Position numbers and translations under genes: made by a program. A stretch of DNA of 44,569 nucleotides, taken from Candidatus Aenigmatarchaeota archaeon. GTDB taxonomy: Archaea > Aenigmatarchaeota > Aenigmatarchaeia > CG10238-14 > SCSR01. A model generated the notes under the pieces. That model saw only the letters and a program-made list of their open reading frames with translations. It had not been told where the DNA came from and searched no databases. Position 1 is the stretch's first letter. Each line of letters opens with the position of its first letter. This document shows positions 25,669-33,020 of this stretch, in pieces. The stretch lies in assembly GCA_016187415.1 (NCBI GenBank), contig JACPJT010000002.1:1-44569 (forward strand). The letters run 5' to 3'.

Positions 25669-25703
25669 AGAAACTTAACAATAAGTTATGTTTTGTTTTT
25701 TAT

Positions 25704-26174
25704 CTATCTTTGCAGCGGCCTTAAAATAGGCGGTCTTGGCGGGAGGGGCGGTCTTAATTTTTTTTCTATGGATTCCAACAATCCGGAGAAGTTGTCATAA
25801 TTCTCATTCATTTTTTTATTCGTATCTATCAGCTGGTCCAGCTTGTCTGCCAGCGGCTTGAATGTATCCGGCGATATTTGCGTCGACTCTTCCACCGCAG
25901 CCGCCCTGATATAAGAAAGAAGTTCGTTCATGTTTCTGGTGACTTCGTCCAGCTTCGGCGGCAACTTTGCCAATTCGATTCTCAACGCGTCGCTTGACTT
26001 GGCAAGCTCGTCGACTATTTCCTGGTTCATTCTGATTATTGCGACGAGTTCGCGGAAAAATTCCCTCACATCGACGCCGCCAGAAGTATTCTCAAGTTTG
26101 TCTATTCTTTTCTCAAGCCTTCTGAAAGGTGACATAGGAACTAGTTCGAACTCATCGTCTTCTCTTTCTGGCAT
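25704..26174 (-). CDS. Coiled-coil protein, first gene of the pilus operon
   Basis: 156 residues. An acidic start (MPEREDDEFELVPMSPF) is followed by helices with heptad character (RRLEKRIDKLEN; EIVDELAKSSDALRIELAKLPPKLDEVTRNMNELLSYI) and a Pro-rich tail (RPPLPPRPPILRP). There is no membrane segment. Archaellum operons carry cytoplasmic coiled-coil proteins (ArlC/D/E) that link the motor to signalling; this may be an analogue, but I see no diagnostic motif. A TATA-like CTTTTATTT on the minus strand (about 26204-26212) is about 30 nt upstream of its ATG. Confidence 0.65.
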   Translation of the reverse strand: MPEREDDEFELVPMSPFRRLEKRIDKLENTSGGVDVREFFRELVAIIRMNQEIVDELAKSSDALRIELAKLPPKLDEVTRNMNELLSYIRAAAVEESTQISPDTFKPLADKLDQLIDTNKKMNENYDNFSGLLESIEKKLRPPLPPRPPILRPLQR

Positions 26175-26289
26175 GGCTACTAATATTATTTGAAGAAAGC
26201 GAAATAAAAGCTTTTGAGATTATTTTGGAAGGGTTGTTATTGTTAGATAATCCTTGTATCAGGCAAAATGTAATATATCGGCATAAAAT

Positions 26290-26303
26290 GTCGCATATGC
26301 GAC
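26290..26303. promoter_or_regulatory. 14-bp perfect palindrome upstream of the pilus operon
   Basis: GTCGCATATGCGAC is a perfect palindrome about 116-129 nt upstream of the first pilus-operon ATG and 58 nt after the receiver-domain gene. It may be a dimeric regulator site. It is also followed on the minus strand by ATTTT, so a hairpin at the end of the receiver-gene transcript is possible. Confidence 0.45.
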
Positions 26304-26360
26304 AAAATTTCAAGATTTGATTTGTAAACCTACATACATATTAACTTTAACTGAAATAAT

Positions 26361-27356
26361 TCAGCTGTCCGGCTGTTCTAGAGTATAACCCACTTCTAAT
26401 CTAAATCTAGCTGCCGTAAATGTTGCTTTATTATTATAGTTTACTTGATTGAACACGTATCCTTTGGACCATGTCCCTACTCTTTTTTCTGCTTCTTCCA
26501 ACTTTTGATCATTATATGAAAACACAGAAATTCTTGGTTTAATGCCTCTCCTTTTTTGGAGTTTATACGCCCTTTCAACAAATTCTATCCCACTCATTTT
26601 ACCTTCTCCGAGCTCAAGGTCAGTTAATATGACATCATAATGCCCGTTCTCCAATGCTTTAAGAGCACTCTCGCAATCGTAGAAAGCTCCTTGCCCATCT
26701 GGTTCTTTAAATCCGACTGCTGTCATTCTACGGTACCACTCTTCGGGATGTTGATCGTCTACCACCATTATAGTCAAGTCCATGGGTTTTGCTTGACCTA
26801 CTTCAACAGTTGCCCCGAAGTAGAATGTTAAAAATGCGAATGAATCGAAGGGCGACATTAAACCGTGACCCAAGTCTACTGTGTAAGTGTTTTTACGAGG
26901 CAAATCGTGAATTGTTTGACCGGCTCTAGTTCTTATTTCTTTCATTAGTTTGTGTAAAGGCATTGAATCTTCTGGTGCAGAAAGCATAAGACCGTTTAAT
27001 TCGTCCCACATTCTGTTATATTCTTCAGGTTTATCATAGAGAGATCCTGTATGATGATTATTAAATCTGTGTTCAACTACTAGTCTTCTAAGAAGAGGGT
27101 ATACCTGTGTTTGTTTCCCTCTCTGAGGACTGAATTGTCCCATTTCTTGAAGAACCCAATTACCAACTACAGGATAAGTTAATAATCCTCTTTCTTGATG
27201 GGGCAATTCGCATACAAAGGCTATATCTGCCAAACTCTCAGCCAAATTCTCCTCATGATCTTGAAACCACCCTTTGACAATTTCATAACTGTCTTTTTTT
27301 TCCATCTGTTTTTCTCTTAACCGACTTAAAACAGGCTGCAGCTTTTCTTCTAACAT
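26361..27356 (-). CDS. Protein with C-terminal response-regulator receiver domain
   Basis: The last ~135 of 331 residues form a CheY-like receiver domain. IMVVDDQHPEEWYRRM carries the acidic pocket D200/D201, DVILTDLELGEG the phospho-acceptor D246, a Ser sits in ISVFSYND, and a Lys in TWSKGYVFNQ. The N-terminal ~190 residues match nothing I recognise; a helix-rich part includes GQTIHDLPRKNTYTVDLGHG, which faintly recalls a histidine phosphotransfer helix. There is no DNA-binding domain. No partner kinase is visible. It is transcribed toward the pilus operon, 187 nt upstream of it, so it may tune pilus expression or assembly. Confidence 0.8.
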   Translation of the reverse strand: MLEEKLQPVLSRLREKQMEKKDSYEIVKGWFQDHEENLAESLADIAFVCELPHQERGLLTYPVVGNWVLQEMGQFSPQRGKQTQVYPLLRRLVVEHRFNNHHTGSLYDKPEEYNRMWDELNGLMLSAPEDSMPLHKLMKEIRTRAGQTIHDLPRKNTYTVDLGHGLMSPFDSFAFLTFYFGATVEVGQAKPMDLTIMVVDDQHPEEWYRRMTAVGFKEPDGQGAFYDCESALKALENGHYDVILTDLELGEGKMSGIEFVERAYKLQKRRGIKPRISVFSYNDQKLEEAEKRVGTWSKGYVFNQVNYNNKATFTAARFRLEVGYTLEQPDS

Positions 27357-27420
27357 ACGTAAAATTCAATTCAAATATTAAACTTAAGAATTTGATTTAG
27401 TCGTGTTTATTGATAGAAAA

Positions 27421-29073
27421 TTATTCTTCGTGGTCGCCCATTCCGGGTGGCATTCCACCGGGCATGCCGCCTTTGCTAAGCCTGCTTGCTGTAATCACAT
27501 CGTCTATCCTTAGAATCATTTCTGCGGCTTCCGAAGCAGATTTAATGGCCTGCGTCTTAACCTTCAATGGTTCTATGACGCCAGTCTCAAAAGCATCCAT
27601 CAATCCGCCGTCGAACACGCTAACACCATACGATATCTTGCCTTGTTCATGCGAAGCCCTGATGCTAACCAAAGAGTCAATCGGATCCAAACCTGCGTTT
27701 TCAGCCAGACACCTAGGCACGATTTCCATGGCGTCTGCAAAGGCTTTTATCGCCAATTGCTCTCTTCCCGAGAATTTCTCGGAGAATTTCCTTATTCTTT
27801 TCGCGACCTCTTCCTCGGGTGCGCCTGCTCCAGGCACGATCTTACCCACTTCGATGGCCGAAGCCACCGCGCCTATAGCGTCTTCAATGCTCCTGTCGAC
27901 CTCGTCGACTACATGTTCTGTCGAGCCGCGAACCAAAAGCGTAACTGCCTTAGGATCCTTGCATTCACGGATAAATGTCATTGCTTCTCCAGCTACCTTT
28001 TTTTCTTCTACGACCCTGGCGTAACCCAAATCTTCCAGTGAAAGATCGTCAAGATTTGACACGATCCTTCCGCCTGTTGCCTTTGCCAAAGCTTCCATGT
28101 CGGATTTCTTTGCCCTTCTGCACACCATGATTTTCTTTTTGGCCAGATAGTGCTGGGCTATGTCGTCTATGCCCTTTTGACAAATAACAACATTTGCTCC
28201 TGACGCGATTACCTTTTCTGTCATGTCCTTGAGCATTTTTTGTTCCTGCTCTATGAAAGCCTGCATCTGGTCAGGCGATGTAATTCTTATTTCTGCATCG
28301 GTCTCTGTTTCCTTTACTTCCAACGCGACATCCAATAGAGCAATCTTTGCATCCTCGACGATTTTCGGCATCGCGGGATGGACAACTTCCTTATCAATAA
28401 CAATTCCCTTTACCAGTTCCGTCTCTTCAGAGCTGCCGCCGTGCTTCTTTTCCCTTTTGATGTTGTCTGTATCGACAGTGACTTTTCCGTCTTTCGTCTC
28501 TGCGACAGTCTTTACCGCCTCTACAACAATATCTGCTAGAATTGGCGACGCCCTTTCAATCGACTTGCCGGACATCGAAGTTATGGCAATCTTTTTCAGA
28601 ACATCCATGTCATTAAGAGTTACTGGCTTGGCGATATCTTCCAAGATCTTCAATGCCTCTTCCTTGGCTATCTTGAATCCTTTTGTTATAACTGTGGGAT
28701 GTATCTCCTGATCCAATAGTTCTTCGGCCTTTTTCAAAAGCTCTCCGGCCAAAATTACGCTTGTAGTTGTGCCGTCGCCGACTTCCTCGTTCTGGGTTTT
28801 GGCGACTTCGACCATCATCTTGGCGGCTGGATGCTCTATCTCCATTTCCTCCAAAATTGTTACGCCGTCATTTGTGATAACTATGTCTCCGATGGAGTCA
28901 ACGAGCATCTTGTCCATGCCTTTAGGACCTAAAGTGCTTCTCACAGCATCTGCAATGGCTTTGGCTGCGGCAATGTTTTGCTTTTGCGCGTCTTTTCCCT
29001 GAGACCTTAAAGTGCCTTCAGGCAGAATCAAAACTGGCTGACCGCCCAAATTTCCAACCATAGCTTGAACCAT
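27421..29073 (-). CDS. Thermosome subunit (group II chaperonin)
   Basis: ATP-driven protein-folding chamber subunit of the CCT/thermosome family. The 550 residues are full length. Visible are the N-terminal [19 protein letters not shown], the ATP-site [15 protein letters not shown] (about 93-107), [20 protein letters not shown], the apical domain in the middle and the Gly/Met-rich tail ([13 protein letters not shown]). Codon use is that of a highly expressed gene. Its promoter is shared with a divergent small gene. Confidence 0.97.
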   Translation of the reverse strand: MVQAMVGNLGGQPVLILPEGTLRSQGKDAQKQNIAAAKAIADAVRSTLGPKGMDKMLVDSIGDIVITNDGVTILEEMEIEHPAAKMMVEVAKTQNEEVGDGTTTSVILAGELLKKAEELLDQEIHPTVITKGFKIAKEEALKILEDIAKPVTLNDMDVLKKIAITSMSGKSIERASPILADIVVEAVKTVAETKDGKVTVDTDNIKREKKHGGSSEETELVKGIVIDKEVVHPAMPKIVEDAKIALLDVALEVKETETDAEIRITSPDQMQAFIEQEQKMLKDMTEKVIASGANVVICQKGIDDIAQHYLAKKKIMVCRRAKKSDMEALAKATGGRIVSNLDDLSLEDLGYARVVEEKKVAGEAMTFIRECKDPKAVTLLVRGSTEHVVDEVDRSIEDAIGAVASAIEVGKIVPGAGAPEEEVAKRIRKFSEKFSGREQLAIKAFADAMEIVPRCLAENAGLDPIDSLVSIRASHEQGKISYGVSVFDGGLMDAFETGVIEPLKVKTQAIKSASEAAEMILRIDDVITASRLSKGGMPGGMPPGMGDHEE

Positions 29074-29117
29074 AATTCACCATTTGAATAAAACTATAAG
29101 ATATACCCACATACACA

Positions 29118-29127
29118 TATTTAAATC
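29118..29127. promoter_or_regulatory. TATA-like element in the thermosome divergent promoter
   Basis: The near-palindromic CATATTTAAATC segment can serve as a TATA box on either strand. It lies 45-55 nt upstream of the thermosome ATG on the minus strand and about 60 nt upstream of the small plus-strand gene at 29183. The remainder of the 109-nt spacer holds no other feature I can see. Confidence 0.35.
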
Positions 29128-29182
29128 TTATGGTCGGGGGGTTCTGTTAACGCTTTTAAACCTGACGCAATATGAATTATTT

Positions 29183-29503
29183 ATGATAAACAGAGGATAC
29201 TACTTCCCGGCAGTTGACATAAAGACTCTAAAATCAATGAGGGAGTCGCAACAGGCCGCGATGGAAAAATACGGTTGCAGGACTTGGTGGAGGTCAAGAA
29301 ATCCTTACGTGGTTGTTCACAGGCAGATTGAAGAACCTGTGCTTTTAGTTAATTTTGACCAGCTTCAACAATACCTCGGAGAAGTGCTTGGTAGACCGAT
29401 ATACACTGATGACCTCATATCTAACTACAGACAGCTGAAAAGGGTAGCTAGAAGCATGATAAGCAGACATGTAAGAGAATTTCATAGAACGCATCAAAAG
29501 TAA
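29183..29503 (+). CDS. Hypothetical basic protein, 106 residues
   Basis: Not recognised. I start it at the ATG at 29183 (MINRGYYFPAVDIKTLKS) because the upstream open frame to 29084 runs through the promoter. The protein is rich in Arg and aromatic residues (CRTWWRSRNPYVVV; RRVARSMISRHVREFHR type segments). The strongly basic C-terminal helix (KRVARSMISRHVREFHRTH) suggests RNA or DNA contact. It diverges from the thermosome gene. Confidence 0.6.
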   Translation: MINRGYYFPAVDIKTLKSMRESQQAAMEKYGCRTWWRSRNPYVVVHRQIEEPVLLVNFDQLQQYLGEVLGRPIYTDDLISNYRQLKRVARSMISRHVREFHRTHQK

Positions 29504-29519
29504 AAAGTTTACTGGCAAT

Positions 29520-29750
29520 CTAATCGGAAGATGGTAATGGTTTTGGTTCGGCCATGGACATCGGCATCTTACAGCAGTAGGGGGTGCCTGCTCCTTCCTT
29601 CTTTGCCTTTGTAGTCAATATGCTAGTGCCGCAACCTAAAAATATATCAATGCCATCATGACTGACTGTGCCGTCCTTGTAATCAAGCAGAGTGTTGCCT
29701 TTCTCGTCCTTATATTGGACTGGTTGAGCACATAAAAATCGTTTTCCCAT
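29520..29750 (-). CDS. Small Cys-containing hypothetical protein, probably longer upstream with an in-frame stop
   Basis: From the first ATG it has 76 residues with cysteines at C7, C40 and the pair CC (positions 59-60), and a Pro-rich tail. I do not recognise it. The same frame stays open for 35 codons upstream of this ATG with clearly protein-like sequence (KIIVITDGNRTYEITYERGS). It closes with TAA at 29856-29858, and only three codons before that stop is an ATG (29865-29867). The natural gene may therefore span 29520-29867 with a nonsense codon at position 4, or translation may begin at a non-ATG codon after it. No motif tells the function. Confidence 0.5.
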   Translation of the reverse strand: MGKRFLCAQPVQYKDEKGNTLLDYKDGTVSHDGIDIFLGCGTSILTTKAKKEGAGTPYCCKMPMSMAEPKPLPSSD

Positions 29751-29896
29751 AACTGCGGCATTGCCGCGCCTTACTGCAGTATAAGGATGTTCGCTGCCTC
29801 GTTCATAAGTAATTTCATATGTCCTATTGCCATCAGTAATAACAATTATTTTTGGTTATGAGGTCATTATTACTAGTTAATTAGAAAAGTATTAAT

Positions 29897-30802
29897 CTAT
29901 GTTCTCTCGTCTATGATTTCATGCAAATGCTTTGATGATTGCAACTCCAGCAATTCGGATTCTAGCAATACAGGTATGCCATCCATGTTTTTGCTCGCCG
30001 AGCTTTTAGAGACCAAGATTGATCTTGATGAAAAAATGACGGACAACTGCCTGAGTTCGCCTACGTTATTTTTGATTTCTGACGGCGTGTTTGACAGGCT
30101 TGTTATAATTGAGGAATTGCCTTTGGCTATGATTTCAAACGGCGTGGAATTTACAGAAGAATTATCTATTCCTATTCGGGAGAATTCCGCGCTTACATCT
30201 CTCTGAAAATTGCCTTTCGGCTTGATGTATACGGATTCCGTGTGCTTCATTTCAAATGGCAGCGCCAACTCGGCACCGAGCAACCTTTCCAATCTTCTAA
30301 CGGTATCTTTCTGGGGGTTGACTCTCTTGTTCTCAATTTCATACATGGCTTTTTTCGAAATTCCAACCTGGTCAGCCAGTTCCTCAAGCGTGAGATTCCT
30401 TTCCAATCTTTTTTCCTTCAAAGCGAATGCGTTTATTTCCTGCGTATGCCTGCCCTTTGAGGAATGCGTAACTACCAGATCCTCTTCCTCAAGCATAGAC
30501 TTGAACAATTGAGGCGTCATGACGGAGATGTCAAATCTCGTATAAACCATGTCATCACCCAGATGATCCCGATTGTTCCTCTGCGATATCACAAGCGGGT
30601 ATGCCGAAAGAAAATAAGATGTCGCGCGCAAATCCAATGCATGAGATTCGTCCAGTGCGTCTATATTCAATAAATTCTTGATCAGAAACAGGTGCTCCCT
30701 TTTCGCCACCAAATCAAAAGAGCCGTGCGTCACAAATGTCTCAAAGTCGTTTTCATGCAAGGTGTTGATTATCTTGCCCATCAGGATGTTTTTATCGAAC
30801 AT
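29897..30802 (-). CDS. Archaeal HTH-type transcriptional regulator (MJ0164-like family)
   Basis: The 301 residues fit the archaeal family of putative HTH regulators. An N-terminal restriction-endonuclease-like fold (about 1-105; FVTHGSFDLVAKREHLFLIKNL) is followed by a Cro/CI-type HTH at about 127-178 (LTLEELADQVGISKKAMYEIEN). A C-terminal domain of about 120 residues (SSILVSKSSASKNMDGIPVLLE) resembles the first domain in pattern. It diverges from the tRNA gene; a repeated GGTAT/ATACC element in the spacer may be its own operator. Confidence 0.85.
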   Translation of the reverse strand: MFDKNILMGKIINTLHENDFETFVTHGSFDLVAKREHLFLIKNLLNIDALDESHALDLRATSYFLSAYPLVISQRNNRDHLGDDMVYTRFDISVMTPQLFKSMLEEEDLVVTHSSKGRHTQEINAFALKEKRLERNLTLEELADQVGISKKAMYEIENKRVNPQKDTVRRLERLLGAELALPFEMKHTESVYIKPKGNFQRDVSAEFSRIGIDNSSVNSTPFEIIAKGNSSIITSLSNTPSEIKNNVGELRQLSVIFSSRSILVSKSSASKNMDGIPVLLESELLELQSSKHLHEIIDERT

Positions 30803-30830
30803 ACCATCAATAAATAAATTGGTATGGTAT
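30801..30830. promoter_or_regulatory. ATACCA/TGGTAT inverted repeat over the HTH-regulator start
   Basis: ATACCAT (30801-30807, touching the start codon) is inverted as TTGGTAT (30819-30825), and a second GGTAT follows at once. A TATA-like AATAAATAAATT lies between the arms. Binding here would block both the regulator's promoter and perhaps the divergent tRNA promoter (TATAATCATATAAATG), as in autoregulation. Confidence 0.35.
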
Positions 30831-30846
30831 AATCATATAAATGAAA

Positions 30847-30971
30847 GGGCGGGTAGCTTAGCCTGGTTTTCTCTGTACCAGAGAGAGCAATCGACTTATA
30901 TGTCAGCTGAGCTGAGACATCGATAAGTTAACACTCGATAAAGGTCAAGGGTTCAAATCCCTTCCTGCCCA
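30847..30971 (+). tRNA. tRNA gene with two intron-like insertions, probable anticodon UAU (Ile)
   Basis: The acceptor stem GGGCGGG pairs with CCTGCCC (30964-30970), discriminator A. The T arm is AAGGG-TTCAAAT-CCCTT (30947-30963). The D stem GCTT/GAGC encloses a 25-nt loop that contains the hairpin TCTCTG-TAC-CAGAGA; removing about 16 nt would restore AGCCTGGTT-A. The anticodon stem ATCGA (30890-30894) pairs with TCGAT (30935-30939), with loop CTTATA before an insertion of about 33 nt (30901-30933). This reads anticodon TAT with U33 and A37, and the body resembles archaeal tRNA-Ile (GGGC..GTAGCTTAGCCTGG). The variable region is 7 nt, two more than usual, so the exact 3' splice point is uncertain. 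Confidence 0.75.
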
Positions 30972-30979
30972 TTCTTATT

Positions 30980-31492
30980 TTATAATGGTCCTTCAATCAC
31001 AGAATCCAAATACTGCATTTTATCCGCTTCACTTCTCTTAGATTTTAAATATCGTTTCCATGCATTTTTTTCATGATTAACAATACCCAATTCCCAGATA
31101 CAGAAAGCACCTTCGCTTCTTATGTCAAGAGGTTTGGCTGTATCTAAATCAGGTGCACCAAGTAAACCCTGCCCATAACCGTATATTTGGTTTTTAATGA
31201 CAACCGGATATTTTGTATCCCATCTAGCAACGTTTAACATATCCTCTGAAAGAATGACAAAACCTAGCCCCAAGTACGGTTCTATTTTACCTTGTCGAAT
31301 CTCCTTTTTTAAGAATTCTTTGCTTTGTCGAATAAAGGCGATATCGTGGGGCGGTGTACCATCGACATACATATCATACAATTTCAAAACTAGAGACGGA
31401 GCTGTAACCAATCCGGCAGACCAAACTTTCCTTTGTTTATGTACATATCCTTGTGGAACATTACCTAGTATTTCGTAAACCATCCGTATCAA
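30980..31492 (-). CDS. Hypothetical protein, 170 residues
   Basis: Not recognised. It has mixed alpha/beta content with aromatic-rich segments (QGYVHKQRKVWSAG; PVVIKNQIYGYGQGLLG; FCIWELGIVNHEKNAWKRYL) and no membrane helix or metal site. The central IEPYLGLGFVILSEDMLNVARW might be a strand-helix pair. The listed start and Met4 at 31483 are equally possible. It lies alone downstream of RNase Z on the same strand, 49 nt away, with an A+T-rich leader. Confidence 0.6.
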   Translation of the reverse strand: MIRMVYEILGNVPQGYVHKQRKVWSAGLVTAPSLVLKLYDMYVDGTPPHDIAFIRQSKEFLKKEIRQGKIEPYLGLGFVILSEDMLNVARWDTKYPVVIKNQIYGYGQGLLGAPDLDTAKPLDIRSEGAFCIWELGIVNHEKNAWKRYLKSKRSEADKMQYLDSVIEGPL

Positions 31493-31541
31493 ATGTTACT
31501 TGTTAATAAGATTTATAAGTTCATTCCGACTTCAAAGTCAA

Positions 31542-32462
31542 TCATTTTTTCAATTCAACTTTCATGAAATCATGGGCAATCTTTGTATTAGGAAATACCT
31601 TCTTCGCCCGTTCTTCCATTTCCTTAACATCATCGCGGTTGTACCTTCTGCTGAGGTGCGTTAAAATCAATTCTTTGACATCCGCTTTCTTTGCAATCTT
31701 CGCAGCTTCAGCCACATCTGCATGGTACTTGCCTTGCGACTCGTCTAATTCAAGAAATGTTCCGTCATGTATAAGCATATCCGAATCCTTGGATATCTTC
31801 ACTACGGTTTCGCACGGCTTGGTATCGCCTGTATAAACAACTTTCAGCCCGTCCTTCCTGTTTGCAATATCTGAGAGCTTGATTTTTTTTCCCCTGTATT
31901 CGGCTTCGCCCTGCTTCTTCAGTTTCTCCAGCCAGCTGCCGCGTTTCAACCCAAGATCCTTCATTTTATCCAAGTCTATTCCCCATCTGTCCTTTTCCTT
32001 GAAACAATATGCGACACTCGGAACGGTGTGCAAAGTCGGTATCGACAGCACTTCAAACTCTTCAGAGTCCATAATCTTGGTTATTTCATCGCCTTCAAAC
32101 GGAACGTTTACAGCATTGATGGGAAATCTCAAGCCGAAGTACCCCAGGTCTATTATGTCTGCGACAAACCTTTCCGCTTCAGGACCATATATCGTCAATT
32201 CCTTTTTTCTTTTTTCCATGTTCATTGTTTGTATCAACGGTATCAACCCTGCAAAATGGTCGGCGTGCCAGTGTGAAATGAATATGTTGTCTACGTCCAT
32301 GAAGCTGATTCCCGACATCATCAACTGCTTTTGAGTGCCTTCGCCACAGTCGAACAAAAGCGTGGATTTGATATCAGAAAAATATTCGAAAATAATGGCC
32401 GAGTGATTTCTGTCCTTTGTTGGAATGCCCGACACAGTGCCCAAGAATGTTATTTTCAGCAT
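31542..32462 (-). CDS. rnz: Ribonuclease Z (tRNA 3' processing endonuclease)
   Basis: Metallo-beta-lactamase nuclease that cuts tRNA precursors after the discriminator base. The zinc motif HWHADH is at 64-69 (NIFISHWHADHFAGL). Further ligands are in TLHTVPSVAY, VVYTGDTKP (about 210-218) and ILTHLSRRY (about 266-274). Length 306 is normal for the short form. The CCA-adding enzyme gene lies two genes upstream on the same strand, so the tRNA 3'-end enzymes are grouped; both would act on the intron-containing tRNAs here. Confidence 0.95.
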   Translation of the reverse strand: MLKITFLGTVSGIPTKDRNHSAIIFEYFSDIKSTLLFDCGEGTQKQLMMSGISFMDVDNIFISHWHADHFAGLIPLIQTMNMEKRKKELTIYGPEAERFVADIIDLGYFGLRFPINAVNVPFEGDEITKIMDSEEFEVLSIPTLHTVPSVAYCFKEKDRWGIDLDKMKDLGLKRGSWLEKLKKQGEAEYRGKKIKLSDIANRKDGLKVVYTGDTKPCETVVKISKDSDMLIHDGTFLELDESQGKYHADVAEAAKIAKKADVKELILTHLSRRYNRDDVKEMEERAKKVFPNTKIAHDFMKVELKK

Positions 32463-32474
32463 ATAATATATTAG

Positions 32475-32990
32475 TTATTCTTCTAAATCTAGGTTTTCGC
32501 CCAAATCTGCACATCTAAGGGATTCTATTTTTTTAATAGCTTTAAAATTGTCTTTTGTGACAAGGCCTGAACCGAATTTTCTTTCAAGTTGACGCTTTAA
32601 TCGCGTTGGGCGTATATAACTATAATAAAGATCTGCAACAAAAGCCGATGATGCTATAAGACTCATCATGCCACCTACAACTGATAGGTGTGGTGAAGAA
32701 CTTTGAATGCTGTTATATGTCATATAGACAGCGACTGTAGTGGCTAACCCCAACGAAGGAACTGTAAATCTTCTACCACGTATGCCATTAAAATAGGTAG
32801 ACATCTTCCCATGCGCCTCTAACGCTCTTTGAATATCCGCATCTTCCTCAAATACATTCAATCTCTGTCTGTAGTCATTCCTTAAAGGGCCTATCCTAGC
32901 TTGATAATCTCTGGCCAAAACGCGTGCTTGATTTCTAAATTTAGAAGCCTTTTCTTCCGCAACTCTAATCAGTTCTGGTCTGGCATCCAT
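32475..32990 (-). CDS. Hypothetical membrane protein, 171 residues
   Basis: The first ~75 residues are charged and helical (AEEKASKFRNQARVLARDYQARI). Two hydrophobic segments follow at about 80-96 (SLGLATTVAVYMTYNS) and 104-125 (VVGGMMSLIASSAFVADLYY), then a basic-acidic cytoplasmic tail. This suggests a two-helix membrane anchor with both ends inside. I do not recognise a family. It sits between rnz (12-nt gap) and cca (30-nt gap) and is probably cotranscribed with them. Confidence 0.65.
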   Translation of the reverse strand: MDARPELIRVAEEKASKFRNQARVLARDYQARIGPLRNDYRQRLNVFEEDADIQRALEAHGKMSTYFNGIRGRRFTVPSLGLATTVAVYMTYNSIQSSSPHLSVVGGMMSLIASSAFVADLYYSYIRPTRLKRQLERKFGSGLVTKDNFKAIKKIESLRCADLGENLDLEE

Positions 32991-33020
32991 AAAATAGAAT
33001 CCGTCAGTAAGTATTTATCT

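Noticed and set aside
29084-29182. Upstream extension of the small basic protein gene
   Set aside because: The extension runs through the TATA region of the divergent promoter, so it would not be on the mRNA.
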